A stretch of 32,125 bases of DNA, taken from an uncultured Lachnoclostridium sp. GTDB taxonomy: Bacteria; Bacillota; Clostridia; Lachnospirales; Lachnospiraceae. Below are positions 1 through 9,299 of the stretch, piece after piece; the stretch's first letter is position 1, and each line of letters begins with the position of its first letter. The notes under the pieces were generated by a model. That model was not told the origin of the DNA. It was given only the letters and a program-made list of their open reading frames with translations, and searched no databases. A program made the position numbers and the translations under genes. The DNA lies in NCBI GenBank assembly GCA_944376715.1, contig CALWDO010000035.1, forward strand, positions 1-32,125. The letters are read 5' to 3'.

Positions 1-34
1 AACGGCGTGGTAACCGTTCTCCTTTTTTTATAGT
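1..34 (+). terminator. possible terminator of a gene left of the window
   Basis: AACGG (1-5) and CCGTT (14-18) are inverted and are followed by CTCC and six T. This has the shape of an intrinsic terminator on the plus strand whose stem may continue left of the window edge. The gene it would serve is not visible, so the call is weak. Confidence 0.3.
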
Positions 35-166
35 CGGGTGTCCTTTCAGTCACTTCGTGACTTTTGGGACACCCTCTCCAAGTCACAATTTTCTTTATAG
101 CAGGAGAAGATTAACCTGCTGCTCGCTTTCAACGTTTCCTATAGTAGCGCAAAGCTACAGCTAGCA
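35..166. other. intergenic stretch with three hairpins
   Basis: This gap downstream of the surface protein gene holds no gene I can support. It contains three inverted repeats: GGGTGTCC (35-42) with GGACACCC (67-74), enclosing AGTCAC/GTGACT; AGCAGG (99-104) with CCTGCT (115-120); and GTAGC (144-148) with GCTAC (154-158). The last lies just past the surface gene stop and could take part in termination, but none is followed by a clear U-tract in the minus direction. Confidence 0.4.
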
Positions 167-3100
167 TTATATGTCTTTCTTCTTCAGCATAATATTTTTC
201 TTTCTCATAACCGCTATGCAGACAGCCAAAGCACTCACACCAACTACAAACATAGCTGTCGGCAGCAAGATATTTGTCTCATCGCCCGTCTTTGCAGAAT
301 TAACAGCTGCCACATCAGATGCTGCCGATGCCGCGCCTGAATTGGAATCTGAACCAGAATCTGAAGAAGATCCGCTTCCATGGCCTTTGCCCGGGGCCGG
401 TTTGGCAGAAGTATCCGGCTTTGGATTTTCCGGCGTGTCTGTATCTGGGTTTTCTGGTATATCTGTACCCGGATTCTCCGGCGTATCTATGCCTGGGTTC
501 TCGGGCGTATCCGTACCTGGCTCTTCCGGTACAGTTTCTTCTTTCTCCACGGTATACATTCCATCTACCCGCACACCCGTCGGCACAAATCCTGGGGCAC
601 AAAATTCCTCGGAAACTTTATTGGAAAAGCTTCCTCCTGAAACCTGAATAACAGATTTAGAGGAATCCTCCAAATCCATCTTAATCCCTGTAGAGCCATC
701 ATGGGTTCCTTTGCTCAGGGTTCCTTTAATAGTGCCTCCTGTTACAGTAACTGTCGGAACGGCTGACGCATCCATATAGTTCACTGCTTTTACATCTCCG
801 TTAATAACCGCACTGCCATAGATTACGGTCTCACTTGCCACATCTCCATAGCTCCATGTGATGACCGGACCATCCATCGTTCCTCCGCTAATCTGCGCTG
901 AACCCCAATTCTGCAGGGCCTGTTCAGGAGATGTCACCGTTCCTCCGCTGATCTCGAGTTTGCAGTAATCCTCATTCTTCACGGCAATAAATTCATTTTT
1001 AAGATCACCTCCTGTGATAGCAAGGGATACTTCCTTTCCTTCTGTCGTCTTGTTTACCACAAGAGAACTGTATTTGCCCGTTGCAGTGACAGAACCACCG
1101 GATATGGTCATCGAACCGTGGTTCTCCACTACATAATAGCTGTTTCCTCCATTGTTAGAAGGACTCGTTCCCGCTTCTTGGCTGCGCGTCAGTTTTCCGG
1201 ATTCCAGCATAAAGGTTCCGGTATTATACACCGCTGCTTTCGCATGTGTAATATTGTCCACAGTACCCTTGCCGGTGTTACTGCCGTCACGCACTGTTAA
1301 TGTACCATTATTAATTATCGTATGCGAACCATCAGTATTTGTCAACGTACAGCCATTTAAATCCAGAACAGCTTCCACTCCCGCAGGGACAGATATGCTC
1401 TCCGTCACATTCTTCTGAAGTACGATGGTATTCCCGATCCCGGCCTGCACCGCATCGATAGCTTCTTTCACCGTCGTGTAGGAAACATCTCCGACCTTGG
1501 CAGCACATTCGTTGATTTTTTCTGTCTGCACGGTATACTTTCCGTTGCCCAGTTTGTTTGTCGGTTTATAGCCCTCAGCACAATAATTTTCATTCACTCT
1601 TGATGAGAAACTTCCGCCGGAAACTGCGATCCAGTTCGACGCCAGGCTTTCTCCCTCCGGCAATATCACTCTAACTGCATCTACTCCTTCTTCTGCCGTG
1701 ACAGAAGCTCCGCCGCTGATATTCAGTTTAAATGTGCCTTCTTCTGCTCCGAGATAACCCGCTGACACATCCACCACTACGGCGCTGGCCGGAAGGCTAA
1801 TACTGCTGTCGCCTACATGCCCTTCCTGGTTACCGGTGGATATGATCGTACCTCCCGTGATATTAACCTCCCCGGCACGCACTACGACCGCCGTGCCGTT
1901 GTCCGCATAAATCGTACCGCCGCTGATATTCAGCACTCCGGACTGGGGCTGATAAACGGCGTTCGCATTGTAGTTGTCTGTCTCTATCCGTCCAATCAGC
2001 GTACCGCCGGAAATGTTAATGGTAGTTCCGCCGTAATTCGCATTACCATTAACCGTCCCATTTCCTGCCACCGCAGAATTGTCCCGTCCGACGATCACAC
2101 CGCCGTCTATATTCAGGACGGCTCCATTACCAAATACTGCCGGGCCGCCCTCCTGGCCTATCTGATAGCCGCCATGAATGGACGCCGTTGTGCTGATCGA
2201 CCCACCTTTTGGACTTGTATTGCCGTATACGGCCACTGTGTAATTCTTTACAGATTCCAGGATGCCGCTTTCCAGAACGAAAGAAGCTCCGTTTCTTGCC
2301 TCTATTGTCACTGCGTTCGCAGATCTTTCTGTCCGTGTATTGACGATTTTTCCGGCCTCATAAGTTACTGTAGAAAAATCTTCGCTCACAGACGGGTCCG
2401 CCGCCGCGGAAGAGTCTTTTACCGTCAGGGATGTACCATTTCCGTACACTTTCACAGGTTCTGTGACGGACAATGTTTTCCCATTCAGATCCAGCATAAG
2501 AGATATGCCCTCAGGGATCGAAATATTTTCTTCCTGGTTCTGCAGCAAGACGACGGTATCTCCGGATACTGCCTCCTCCAGCGCATCTTCCAAAGACGTG
2601 TAATAAAAGATTTCCCCAGATCTCTCCACGGATGCCGCTGCGTTATCCTGGCTGGGTTTTTCCACTGTGTAAGATCCATCCTCATTCTTTACTGACACCA
2701 AACCGGTATAAGCGCCGATATCGCTGCTGAAAGTACCTCCGGTAATAAACTCTTTGTCCTTTTCCTGAACATATTGTGCATCTACCGCCGCAAGCTCGCC
2801 GGAGAAGCTGCCGCCGGAAATTTCTACGGTGACTTTCTGATCTAGCTGCTCTGTACCCTCTGCCATATTGCAGTCCATGTAACGCACTCCATAATTCATG
2901 TGGCTGTCAAAAGTGCCTCCCTTGATTGTCACCTGAACCGGCGCGGTAATATATCCATCTGCACGGTGGGAGATAACCGTAACTGCATCTCCCATGCTCG
3001 CGCTTCCCGAGTTGCTACGATACGCTGCTACCAGCTCTTTCCCCGTTGGCACACTATCTTTTTCTCCCATGTCTGTCCCGCCACGAAGAGTCCCACCGTA

Positions 3101-4459
3101 TATGTTCAGCATACCGCTGCAAATCTCCACTGCGGAACCATTTGTACTCTTCAGATCTGGTCCTTCTTCACTGTCTTCCGTACCGATTGTGAGTGTCCCG
3201 GAAGAGGGCCAGTAAACAGTACTATAATGGGAGGTCAGCGTACCTCCTGTAATGGTCAGGCTGCTTCCCTGATCGCCTCCGGAATATAGATTATTGGTGC
3301 TGGCTGCATAACCTTTTGAGCTCAACGTGCCTCCTGTAATCGTAACTGCAGCACCCGCACTTTCATTATTATAACCCCGGTTAAAAATTACAAGGGCAGA
3401 TCCTTCATTTTGTTCTGCGCGAACAATCCCTCCATTTATCTTCACCGTGCCTCCATAGGTTACGATGGCATTATATGTACTGGTAATATTTGCAGAAGTT
3501 GTCACATCTCCGCCCAGATTGACGATCAGGTATTTATTGGATACGTCTGAAGTTTTTCCTGTATCAAGGATGGTTGCACCGTCCTCTAAGGTCAGACTTC
3601 CGTAATTAACGATACTGCCTGAACCGGCATCCAATGAACCGTTCCTTACCGTCAATGTCCCTTGATTAACCAGCGCGGCATCACAGGCGGCGCCTGATTC
3701 CAAATCGCTCTCCCGGGAAAGTTCGCTGACCGTCAGTGTACGTCCTCCCAAATCCAGCACAATATTCGTGTCCTTCGGAACGGCCACTTTGTCGGGCTGC
3801 GTCGCGTTGTCGGCCAGCGTAATCGTCCCGGATTCTCCGATCGCAGAAATCGCAGTATTCAGATCACTATATCCTGTTTCGCCCACCATGAACGGGCCCG
3901 CCGTCTCATCGTCGCTGCCGTCAGATGCATCAAGCAATGCTACTGTCTTTGTTTCTGTCACTGTAACAGATGCGGCCTCCGTAACCTTTTCCGCAGGACC
4001 CGATTCCTGTCCGTCCGTATCCGAATTCGAGTCCTCCGGAACCTCTTTTGAATCCGGTGCTTTCTTCTGATCTTCATTTTTCTGAGACTCTTCATCCGTC
4101 TTCTGCATTATGCAGTCCCCTTCATGTCCGTCTTCCAGCGTACAGCCTTCCGTCTTCTGGCAGGCCGTCTTTTCTGTTTTGGTTTCAGCATTCTCTCCTG
4201 CGGAATCGCCCTGTTTTTCTTCCGGTATCTGGGGCTGCTCCGTCTCCTCCGGTGCCTCCTCTTCATCTGGGGCTGTCTCCGTTTTCAGTACATCAGCATC
4301 TCCCCATTCCAGATCAGAGTCTTCCTTCTTTTCTGCGGAATCGCCCTGTTCTGTCTGCTGTTCCGTCTCTTCTGCGTAGACTGTTCCGGACAACAATGTC
4401 ACCGTCAGAGACAGAGCCAGCAAAACCGCGAACCATTTTTTCAGTTTGACTTTTTTCAT
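167..4459 (-). CDS. large wall-anchored surface protein with beta-helix repeats
   Basis: Predicted 1430-residue secreted surface protein, adhesin-like. I start it at 4459 because TAGGAGGAG lies just upstream; the open frame runs 22 codons further up but through a terminator-like hairpin. Residues 1-28 form a signal peptide (basic start, hydrophobic core, VYA end). Residues about 30-190 are an acidic Glu/Gln/Lys linker with one Cys motif near 100-116 (ACQKTEGCTL, then GHEGDC). Three modules begin near 190, 600 and 985. Each opens with a GxxxYxxLxxAI-type segment and a LDLNGxTL strand, followed by many SGGTL/SGGSF turns typical of right-handed parallel beta-helices. Residues about 1310-1353 are PENPGTDT-like Pro-rich repeats, a wall-spanning stalk. 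The end has SAKTGD near 1388, a hydrophobic helix and a basic tail, the layout of a sortase substrate, although the usual proline is alanine. The ligand is unknown. Confidence 0.85.
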   Translation of the reverse strand: MKKVKLKKWFAVLLALSLTVTLLSGTVYAEETEQQTEQGDSAEKKEDSDLEWGDADVLKTETAPDEEEAPEETEQPQIPEEKQGDSAGENAETKTEKTACQKTEGCTLEDGHEGDCIMQKTDEESQKNEDQKKAPDSKEVPEDSNSDTDGQESGPAEKVTEAASVTVTETKTVALLDASDGSDDETAGPFMVGETGYSDLNTAISAIGESGTITLADNATQPDKVAVPKDTNIVLDLGGRTLTVSELSRESDLESGAACDAALVNQGTLTVRNGSLDAGSGSIVNYGSLTLEDGATILDTGKTSDVSNKYLIVNLGGDVTTSANITSTYNAIVTYGGTVKINGGIVRAEQNEGSALVIFNRGYNNESAGAAVTITGGTLSSKGYAASTNNLYSGGDQGSSLTITGGTLTSHYSTVYWPSSGTLTIGTEDSEEGPDLKSTNGSAVEICSGMLNIYGGTLRGGTDMGEKDSVPTGKELVAAYRSNSGSASMGDAVTVISHRADGYITAPVQVTIKGGTFDSHMNYGVRYMDCNMAEGTEQLDQKVTVEISGGSFSGELAAVDAQYVQEKDKEFITGGTFSSDIGAYTGLVSVKNEDGSYTVEKPSQDNAAASVERSGEIFYYTSLEDALEEAVSGDTVVLLQNQEENISIPEGISLMLDLNGKTLSVTEPVKVYGNGTSLTVKDSSAAADPSVSEDFSTVTYEAGKIVNTRTERSANAVTIEARNGASFVLESGILESVKNYTVAVYGNTSPKGGSISTTASIHGGYQIGQEGGPAVFGNGAVLNIDGGVIVGRDNSAVAGNGTVNGNANYGGTTINISGGTLIGRIETDNYNANAVYQPQSGVLNISGGTIYADNGTAVVVRAGEVNITGGTIISTGNQEGHVGDSSISLPASAVVVDVSAGYLGAEEGTFKLNISGGASVTAEEGVDAVRVILPEGESLASNWIAVSGGSFSSRVNENYCAEGYKPTNKLGNGKYTVQTEKINECAAKVGDVSYTTVKEAIDAVQAGIGNTIVLQKNVTESISVPAGVEAVLDLNGCTLTNTDGSHTIINNGTLTVRDGSNTGKGTVDNITHAKAAVYNTGTFMLESGKLTRSQEAGTSPSNNGGNSYYVVENHGSMTISGGSVTATGKYSSLVVNKTTEGKEVSLAITGGDLKNEFIAVKNEDYCKLEISGGTVTSPEQALQNWGSAQISGGTMDGPVITWSYGDVASETVIYGSAVINGDVKAVNYMDASAVPTVTVTGGTIKGTLSKGTHDGSTGIKMDLEDSSKSVIQVSGGSFSNKVSEEFCAPGFVPTGVRVDGMYTVEKEETVPEEPGTDTPENPGIDTPENPGTDIPENPDTDTPENPKPDTSAKPAPGKGHGSGSSSDSGSDSNSGAASAASDVAAVNSAKTGDETNILLPTAMFVVGVSALAVCIAVMRKKNIMLKKKDI

Positions 4460-4504
4460 CCTGAAAACTCCTCCTAACTTGAATTTCTGTTCAAAACGCA
4501 CATC

Positions 4505-4551
4505 AAAAAGGCGTACCCCGCCCATCTTAAAATGGGCAGAATACGCCTTTT
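4505..4551 (-). terminator. terminator-like hairpin in the surface gene leader
   Basis: On the minus strand AAAAGGCGTA (4551-4542) pairs perfectly with TACGCC (4515-4510) plus the T run. An inner stem GCCCAT/ATGGGC (4537-4532 with 4525-4520) has a 6-base loop. Five T follow the stem (4509-4505). No minus-strand gene ends nearby (sipL stops about 340 bases upstream), and only about 30 bases separate it from the ribosome-binding site. Any transcript of the surface gene must therefore cross it, which suggests an attenuator rather than an ordinary gene-end terminator. The reverse orientation also has four T. Confidence 0.7.
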
Positions 4552-4557
4552 AATTCT

Positions 4558-4588
4558 GTGTAATTTACGCTTGACGAAAAAGATAAAG

Positions 4589-4594
<6 letters not shown>
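4558..4594 (-). other. stem-loop between microsatellite and terminator hairpin
   Basis: On the minus strand GTGTAA-C-TTTA (4594-4584) pairs with TAAATTACAC (4567-4558). This gives ten base pairs with a single bulged C and a 16-base loop. It lies directly after the CAAG repeat and before the terminator-like hairpin. It may be part of a regulated leader or simply chance; no partner protein or ligand can be named. Confidence 0.45.
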
Positions 4595-4684
<90 letters not shown>

Positions 4685-4735
4685 CTTTTGTCAAGCTCCT
4701 TTCCGAACAGCTTTTTGTATTTATGTGCATTTTTA

Positions 4736-4764
4736 ACTTTATCATAAATTATTTCTATTTTCAA
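4736..4764 (-). promoter_or_regulatory. second candidate promoter upstream of the microsatellite
   Basis: On the minus strand TTGAAA (4764-4759) and TAAAGT (4741-4736) are spaced by 17 bases. A transcript from here would start near 4730 and include the candidate leader peptide and the whole repeat. Both boxes are imperfect and the region is AT-rich, so chance matches are likely. The stretch from 4765 to 4887 shows no gene. Confidence 0.3.
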
Positions 4765-4887
4765 CATATTCCCTTATTTTCGCAGTATTTCATGTCTCGC
4801 CACACGCGCCTCAAATATTATAAATATTTGTACATTATTTATTTAATATTTAAAGTCGTTTGTTCCTATAGTTGTTACACTATATTT

Positions 4888-6459
4888 TTAACTATGTCCG
4901 CTGATCTCTTTGATCAGCAAAAGTTTCTGCCCCGGGCGTACCGTCTCTTCTTTCAGCTCATTCAACTCTGTAACCGCCGCGCATGAGGCAGCATGCTCTC
5001 TTGCAATATCCCACAGACTTTCTCCCGGCTGTACCACATGGATCACCATACCCGGCATCCGTTTCAGGCGTTCCATATTAAGCGGTTGTTCCTCCAGATC
5101 CTCCACCAGCTCCAGTTCTCTCGGGCACTGGAAAAGTACCTGTATCTGGAGCACCATCTTGATCTCAACTTCCCCCTCATCCTGCATATTTACCATTATC
5201 TGATCCAGCCCCAGGGAAACCTGCCATCCGCTGTCCCCTGACAGATCTGACGCCTCTACCGTGTAGTCGAAGGGAAAGCTTCCCATCACGCAGGCGACAG
5301 GCTGCGCGTCGTCAGAAGCTGCATAGAGTACCCACGGCTCCGCCGTTCCCTGTACCTGCAGCCCTCTTTCTGTATGTTCCATATGGCCCGCGTGGATCTG
5401 GGCTCCCGCATTCAAGATCTGCAAAATGGGAGGAGTTCCCTCTTCCAGTTTTAAGCGTCCTCCTACCCTTGCTCTGGCATCAGATACTCCCTGTACATAA
5501 TCCCATGTGTAGGTCTGTTTTACAGGGCGGATCTCCCGTTCCAGGCTGTAAGCATCACACAGCACTTCTCCGGCGCTTTCTTCCAGATACTGCATACGAA
5601 GCTCCAGGACCGCATCAATACGCACCATCCTGGGTTCGCCGTCATAATCAGCCTGGAGTTCTATATCCGCGCGCTGCAGCGCGACTTCTGTCCTTCCCAG
5701 CAGATCGGATCTGCATCCCTCGCACTCTGTTTCCTGCTGGAAGGGAATCCCCTGCTCCAGCCATTGCAGCCGTCCCGTATCCTCTGTTTCTCCTTCATAC
5801 AGGAAAAATACAGACAGTTCCCCTTTTATAATCACGCGCCCTTCCTCCGGGCGGACTCCCACCCCCTGAAGACGCAGCTCTTTCCAGATAATCCGCCGTA
5901 TATTTGGTCTTCCCGGCGGCAGCGTCAGTTCCTCCTTGACTCTCAAAGTATCTTTTTTATGTATCACTTCCTGCTGTACACTGACCGGGCAGGTACGTAC
6001 AAACAAGTCCTCTTCCCCCGAAGGCACGCCGACCAGGGCTGCCGGCTGTTCCCGGTATGCCTCCGCCTTCAGCGCCAACACACATTTCATATTTACCTTC
6101 CGGGAATGTATGGCGGACGCATGCAGATCCTCCATTTCCCAGGAAAAGTCCAGACCGTCCCCATCCTCCAGTTCATTCACAAAGACAGTCTCATCTACCG
6201 GCACGCTGCCCTCCAGCGCGTCCGGCATCCGGTCCGCGCCCTCTCCCACATACAAAATACGGTAAAAAAAGACCCCTCGTACCTTGACCTTGCCAGTCTC
6301 CCCTTTGATCTCATCCGCCCGGAACTCTCCCTGCCTGTGAATAATCCGAAAAATATCCGGTTTTTGATCCGGCACATTCAAGTCTTCTTCCAATGTGATC
6401 TGACTGACCGCACTGCCCTTCCGACGGTTCAGGCCAATATATTTCCGTTCCAGTTCCAT
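4888..6459 (-). CDS. sipL: SipL-type spore coat morphogenesis protein
   Basis: 523-residue protein with DUF3794 (SPOCS) sequence in the N-terminal half and a C-terminal LysM domain at about 471-518 (HVVQPGESLWDIA, then a PGQKLLLI end). That length and layout match SipL of Clostridioides difficile. In that species SipL binds the coat ATPase SpoIVA through its LysM domain and localises coat to the forespore; it fills the place of Bacillus SpoVID. The start at 6459 follows AGGAAAGAGGG. It lies 20 bases after a lipoprotein gene, so the two are probably co-transcribed. In C. difficile the gene is under sporulation sigma control; I could not identify such a promoter here. A GCTGATC/GATCAGC inverted repeat (4900-4918) overlaps the gene end but lacks a U-tract. 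Confidence 0.85.
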   Translation of the reverse strand: MELERKYIGLNRRKGSAVSQITLEEDLNVPDQKPDIFRIIHRQGEFRADEIKGETGKVKVRGVFFYRILYVGEGADRMPDALEGSVPVDETVFVNELEDGDGLDFSWEMEDLHASAIHSRKVNMKCVLALKAEAYREQPAALVGVPSGEEDLFVRTCPVSVQQEVIHKKDTLRVKEELTLPPGRPNIRRIIWKELRLQGVGVRPEEGRVIIKGELSVFFLYEGETEDTGRLQWLEQGIPFQQETECEGCRSDLLGRTEVALQRADIELQADYDGEPRMVRIDAVLELRMQYLEESAGEVLCDAYSLEREIRPVKQTYTWDYVQGVSDARARVGGRLKLEEGTPPILQILNAGAQIHAGHMEHTERGLQVQGTAEPWVLYAASDDAQPVACVMGSFPFDYTVEASDLSGDSGWQVSLGLDQIMVNMQDEGEVEIKMVLQIQVLFQCPRELELVEDLEEQPLNMERLKRMPGMVIHVVQPGESLWDIAREHAASCAAVTELNELKEETVRPGQKLLLIKEISGHS

Positions 6460-6479
6460 CTTTCTACCCTCTTTCCTTT

Positions 6480-6878
6480 TTATTCAAATACCACCGGCTG
6501 ATCCAGATATTCCAGTTTCAGCACCAGATAAGGGCAAGTCACCGCATCTGCAGTCTGCTCTGTTCCGTCCGGTCCCAGAAGTTCTGTGTCTACATAGATC
6601 GCATTGCCGGTCAGATATAAGTCTTCCACCGCGATACTGTAGCCGCTGCTTGGCTGCTCTCCGTATCCAATGCAGATATACAGATACCCGTCGTCCTCAT
6701 ATGTCACTTTAAATGGCTCTGTTTTTTTCTCTTCCAGCACGTTTCGAAGCTCCTCCGGGGTTCTCTCCGGATCCAGCACCGTAAAATCCAGATCTTTTAC
6801 TTTTTCTTCATCCTGCGTCTCTACTCCGCATCCTGCCAGCATCAGCACGGTCAGACAGATCAGACACCACTTTCTCAT
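6480..6878 (-). CDS. small lipoprotein with PrcB-like domain
   Basis: Predicted 132-residue lipoprotein. The N-terminus is basic then hydrophobic and ends in the lipobox LAGC, so Cys about 17 should be lipidated and the rest lie outside the membrane. The C-terminal half carries SSGYSIAVEDLYL, the pattern seen in PrcB-type protease-complex domains, and a matching final strand. I prefer the ATG at 6878: the longer frame from 6911 has no ribosome-binding site, and its ATG sits inside a TATGAT -10-like box (6912-6907). AGGAAA lies 11 bases before 6878, which is acceptable but not strong. The gene precedes sipL by 20 bases. A sporulation role is possible only by association. Confidence 0.7.
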   Translation of the reverse strand: MRKWCLICLTVLMLAGCGVETQDEEKVKDLDFTVLDPERTPEELRNVLEEKKTEPFKVTYEDDGYLYICIGYGEQPSSGYSIAVEDLYLTGNAIYVDTELLGPDGTEQTADAVTCPYLVLKLEYLDQPVVFE

Positions 6879-6947
6879 ACCTGAAAATTTCCTGTTCGTT
6901 TGCTCTATCATATGTGGAAAAAAACCATTTCAGACCAGCGTTCTTCC

Positions 6948-6976
6948 TTGTATTCCCGTCAGCAATCCATTATAAT
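6948..6976 (+). promoter_or_regulatory. candidate promoter of the malQ operon
   Basis: TTGTAT (6948-6953) and a perfect TATAAT (6971-6976) are spaced by 17 bases. Transcription would begin near 6983, leaving only about 9 bases before the upstream ATG of malQ but about 24 bases, including GGAGG, before the GTG at 7007. Confidence 0.6.
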
Positions 6977-7006
6977 GATAGATATTGAAAAATGGAGGAT
7001 CGTTTC

Positions 7007-8533
7007 GTGCATTTCAAAGTATCCAAAGAAGACCAGACCAACCACCGCTACAGCGGCGTGCTCTGTCATCCTACTTCTTTCCCGTCTCCTTACGGGATCG
7101 GAGATCTGGGACAGGGCGCTTATGATTTTATTGACTTTCTGGCAGCTGCCGGACAGCATCTCTGGCAGATCCTGCCTCTGTGTCCAACTACGTGGGGAGA
7201 TTCGCCCTACCAGGGATTTTCTGTATTTGCCGGACAACCGCTGCTGATCAGCCCGGACATCCTGAAAAAGCAAAATCTGCTTTCAGAAGAGGATCTGGAA
7301 GAGATTCCGGATTTTAATCCGGACAAGGTAGAATACGGAGAAGTAAAAACATACAAAAAAGGGCTTTTCCAGACCGCCTGGAAAAACTTCCACCATACCG
7401 CCGACAAAAATTTACTGGAAGAATATCAGGCATTTTGCGACAGCAACGAATACTGGCTGAACGATTATGCGCTCTTCATGGCCGGGAAAGACTATCACAA
7501 AGGACTGAACTGGTACGAATGGGACACCAGCCTCAGAGATCCTGATCCGCTGGAAAAAGAAGAATGGACAGAAAAATTGAAGGATGAAGTGGATTACTAT
7601 AAATTTCTCCAGTTTCTGTTCTTTGACCAGTGGTTTGACCTGAAGGAATATGCCAACAATAAGGGAATCGCCATCATCGGTGATATTCCCATCTTCACCT
7701 GTCTGGACAGCGCGGACGTATGGGCGAACCGCCGTCTGTTCCGTCTGGACTCAAAGGGCTTTCCGCTGGAGATGGCAGGCGTCCCGCCTGACTATTTCAG
7801 CGCCACCGGCCAGCTCTGGGGCAATCCGCTCTACGACTGGGATGTCCATGCTGCGGACGGTTATTCCTGGTGGATCGAGCGCATCCGTAATCAATTAGAT
7901 CAGGTGGATTATCTCCGGATCGATCATTTCCGCGGCTTTGAAGCCTATTGGGCTGTGCCAGCCGGAGAAGAGACTGCTGTAAACGGAGAATGGAAAAAAG
8001 GTCCCGGAGAAGATCTCTTCCTTGCCATTGAAAAAGAACTGGGAGAAGGACTTCCTATCTTTGCGGAAGATCTGGGCATCATTACTCCGGAAGTGGAACG
8101 GCTGCGGGATATGTTCGCGTTCCCCGGTATGAAAGTACTGCAGTTCGGCTTTGAAGGAGAAGGAGAAAGTACTTTTCTGCCCCATCAGCTGGATACCCGC
8201 AACTGCGTCTGCTATACGGGAACACATGACAACGATACAAGTTGCGGGTGGTACGCCAATACGAACGAGCAGAACCGGGACAAGGTACGCCGCTATATGA
8301 ACACCGACGCCAGCAGCATCAGCTGGGACTTTATCCGTACCTGCCTGGGAACAATCGCCAGATACGCTATCTTTCCGGTTCAGGATCTTCTGAAACTGGG
8401 CAGCGAAGCCCGCATGAATATCCCCGGGACACCCACCGGCAACTGGGCGTTCCGTTTCCGCGAGGGGCAGTTAAACCAGGGAATTGCAGACGGGCTGCGC
8501 CAGATGACTCACCTGTTTGGACGCTGGGGATGA
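7007..8533 (+). CDS. malQ: 4-alpha-glucanotransferase (amylomaltase, GH77)
   Basis: 508-residue disproportionating enzyme of glycoside hydrolase family 77. It moves alpha-1,4-glucan segments between maltodextrins in cytoplasmic maltose and glycogen metabolism. The sequence shows the family opening (SPYGIGDLG, then LPLCPTTWGDSPYQ), the nucleophile Asp in YLRIDHFRGF (near residue 305), the acid/base Glu in IFAEDLGIITPEV (near 353) and the third Asp in TGTHDNDT (near 405). Length is normal. I choose GTG at 7007 because GGAGG lies 8 bases upstream; the ATG at 6992 overlaps that site and has no ribosome-binding site. It is the first gene of a five-gene plus-strand run, with plsC 27 bases downstream. 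Confidence 0.92.
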   Translation: MHFKVSKEDQTNHRYSGVLCHPTSFPSPYGIGDLGQGAYDFIDFLAAAGQHLWQILPLCPTTWGDSPYQGFSVFAGQPLLISPDILKKQNLLSEEDLEEIPDFNPDKVEYGEVKTYKKGLFQTAWKNFHHTADKNLLEEYQAFCDSNEYWLNDYALFMAGKDYHKGLNWYEWDTSLRDPDPLEKEEWTEKLKDEVDYYKFLQFLFFDQWFDLKEYANNKGIAIIGDIPIFTCLDSADVWANRRLFRLDSKGFPLEMAGVPPDYFSATGQLWGNPLYDWDVHAADGYSWWIERIRNQLDQVDYLRIDHFRGFEAYWAVPAGEETAVNGEWKKGPGEDLFLAIEKELGEGLPIFAEDLGIITPEVERLRDMFAFPGMKVLQFGFEGEGESTFLPHQLDTRNCVCYTGTHDNDTSCGWYANTNEQNRDKVRRYMNTDASSISWDFIRTCLGTIARYAIFPVQDLLKLGSEARMNIPGTPTGNWAFRFREGQLNQGIADGLRQMTHLFGRWG

Positions 8534-8560
8534 TCCCCTTAATGGAAAGAAGGATATGAC

Positions 8561-9289
8561 ATGATAAGATTTTTACTGATAGCGCTGCTTCTGTTCCTTT
8601 ACCTGCTCCTTGGGATACCCGTCCTGCTGATCGAGAAACTGGTCGCGAAGATCAATCCCTACGCGCGGGATATCAGCTGCCTCCGTATGGTGCAATGGGC
8701 ATTTAAACTGATGCTCTGGATCACCGGCGCCGACATATCCTATATCGGCAGGGAAAATGTTCCTAAGGACTGCGCAGTCCTTTATGTAGGCAACCATAAC
8801 AGTTATTTTGACATCCTGCTTACTTATTCTCAATGTCCCGGTCTGACCGGTTATGTTGCCAAATCCGAGATGCTGCGCTATCCTCTGCTCCGTGACTGGA
8901 TGAAACGTCTCTACTGTGTATTTTTGGACCGCAGCGATCTTCGCGCCGGCATGCAGATGATCCTCACATGCATAGACTATATCAAAAAAGGGATCTCGAT
9001 CTGCATTTTCCCGGAAGGCACCCGGAGCAGGGATGGCCAGATGCAGCCCTTCCATGAAGGCAGTCTCAAGATGGCTTCCAAGACCGGCTGCCCCATCATT
9101 CCCATGGCGATCACCAACTCCGCGCAGATCTTCGAAAACCATCTGCCTTTCGTCCGTCCGTGCAAAGTGATCGTAGAATATGGAGCGCCTATTTATCCCA
9201 AAGAGCTGTCAAAAGAAGATCAGAAATTTCTGGGCGCCTATACACAGAAAAAGATTCAGGAAATGCTGGATCAGCACCATATAGATTGA
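8561..9289 (+). CDS. plsC: 1-acyl-sn-glycerol-3-phosphate acyltransferase
   Basis: 242-residue membrane-bound acyltransferase that adds the second acyl chain to lysophosphatidic acid to make phosphatidic acid. An N-terminal hydrophobic helix (residues about 2-22) anchors it. The catalytic HX4D box is NHNSYFD, followed by the FPEGTRSRDG substrate-binding box and the GCPIIPMAI segment. AAGGAT precedes the ATG. It lies between malQ and ddl with small gaps (27 and 10 bases), so it is likely part of the same transcript. Confidence 0.9.
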   Translation: MIRFLLIALLLFLYLLLGIPVLLIEKLVAKINPYARDISCLRMVQWAFKLMLWITGADISYIGRENVPKDCAVLYVGNHNSYFDILLTYSQCPGLTGYVAKSEMLRYPLLRDWMKRLYCVFLDRSDLRAGMQMILTCIDYIKKGISICIFPEGTRSRDGQMQPFHEGSLKMASKTGCPIIPMAITNSAQIFENHLPFVRPCKVIVEYGAPIYPKELSKEDQKFLGAYTQKKIQEMLDQHHID

Positions 9290-9299
9290 GGAGGCATTT

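Noticed and set aside
1817-2695. Plus-strand 292-residue open frame
   Set aside because: Antisense to the repeat-rich surface gene; no protein-like pattern and no ribosome-binding site.
4900-4918. GCTGATC/GATCAGC hairpin as the sipL terminator
   Set aside because: It overlaps the last codons and no U-tract follows directly; the true end of the sipL message is unclear.
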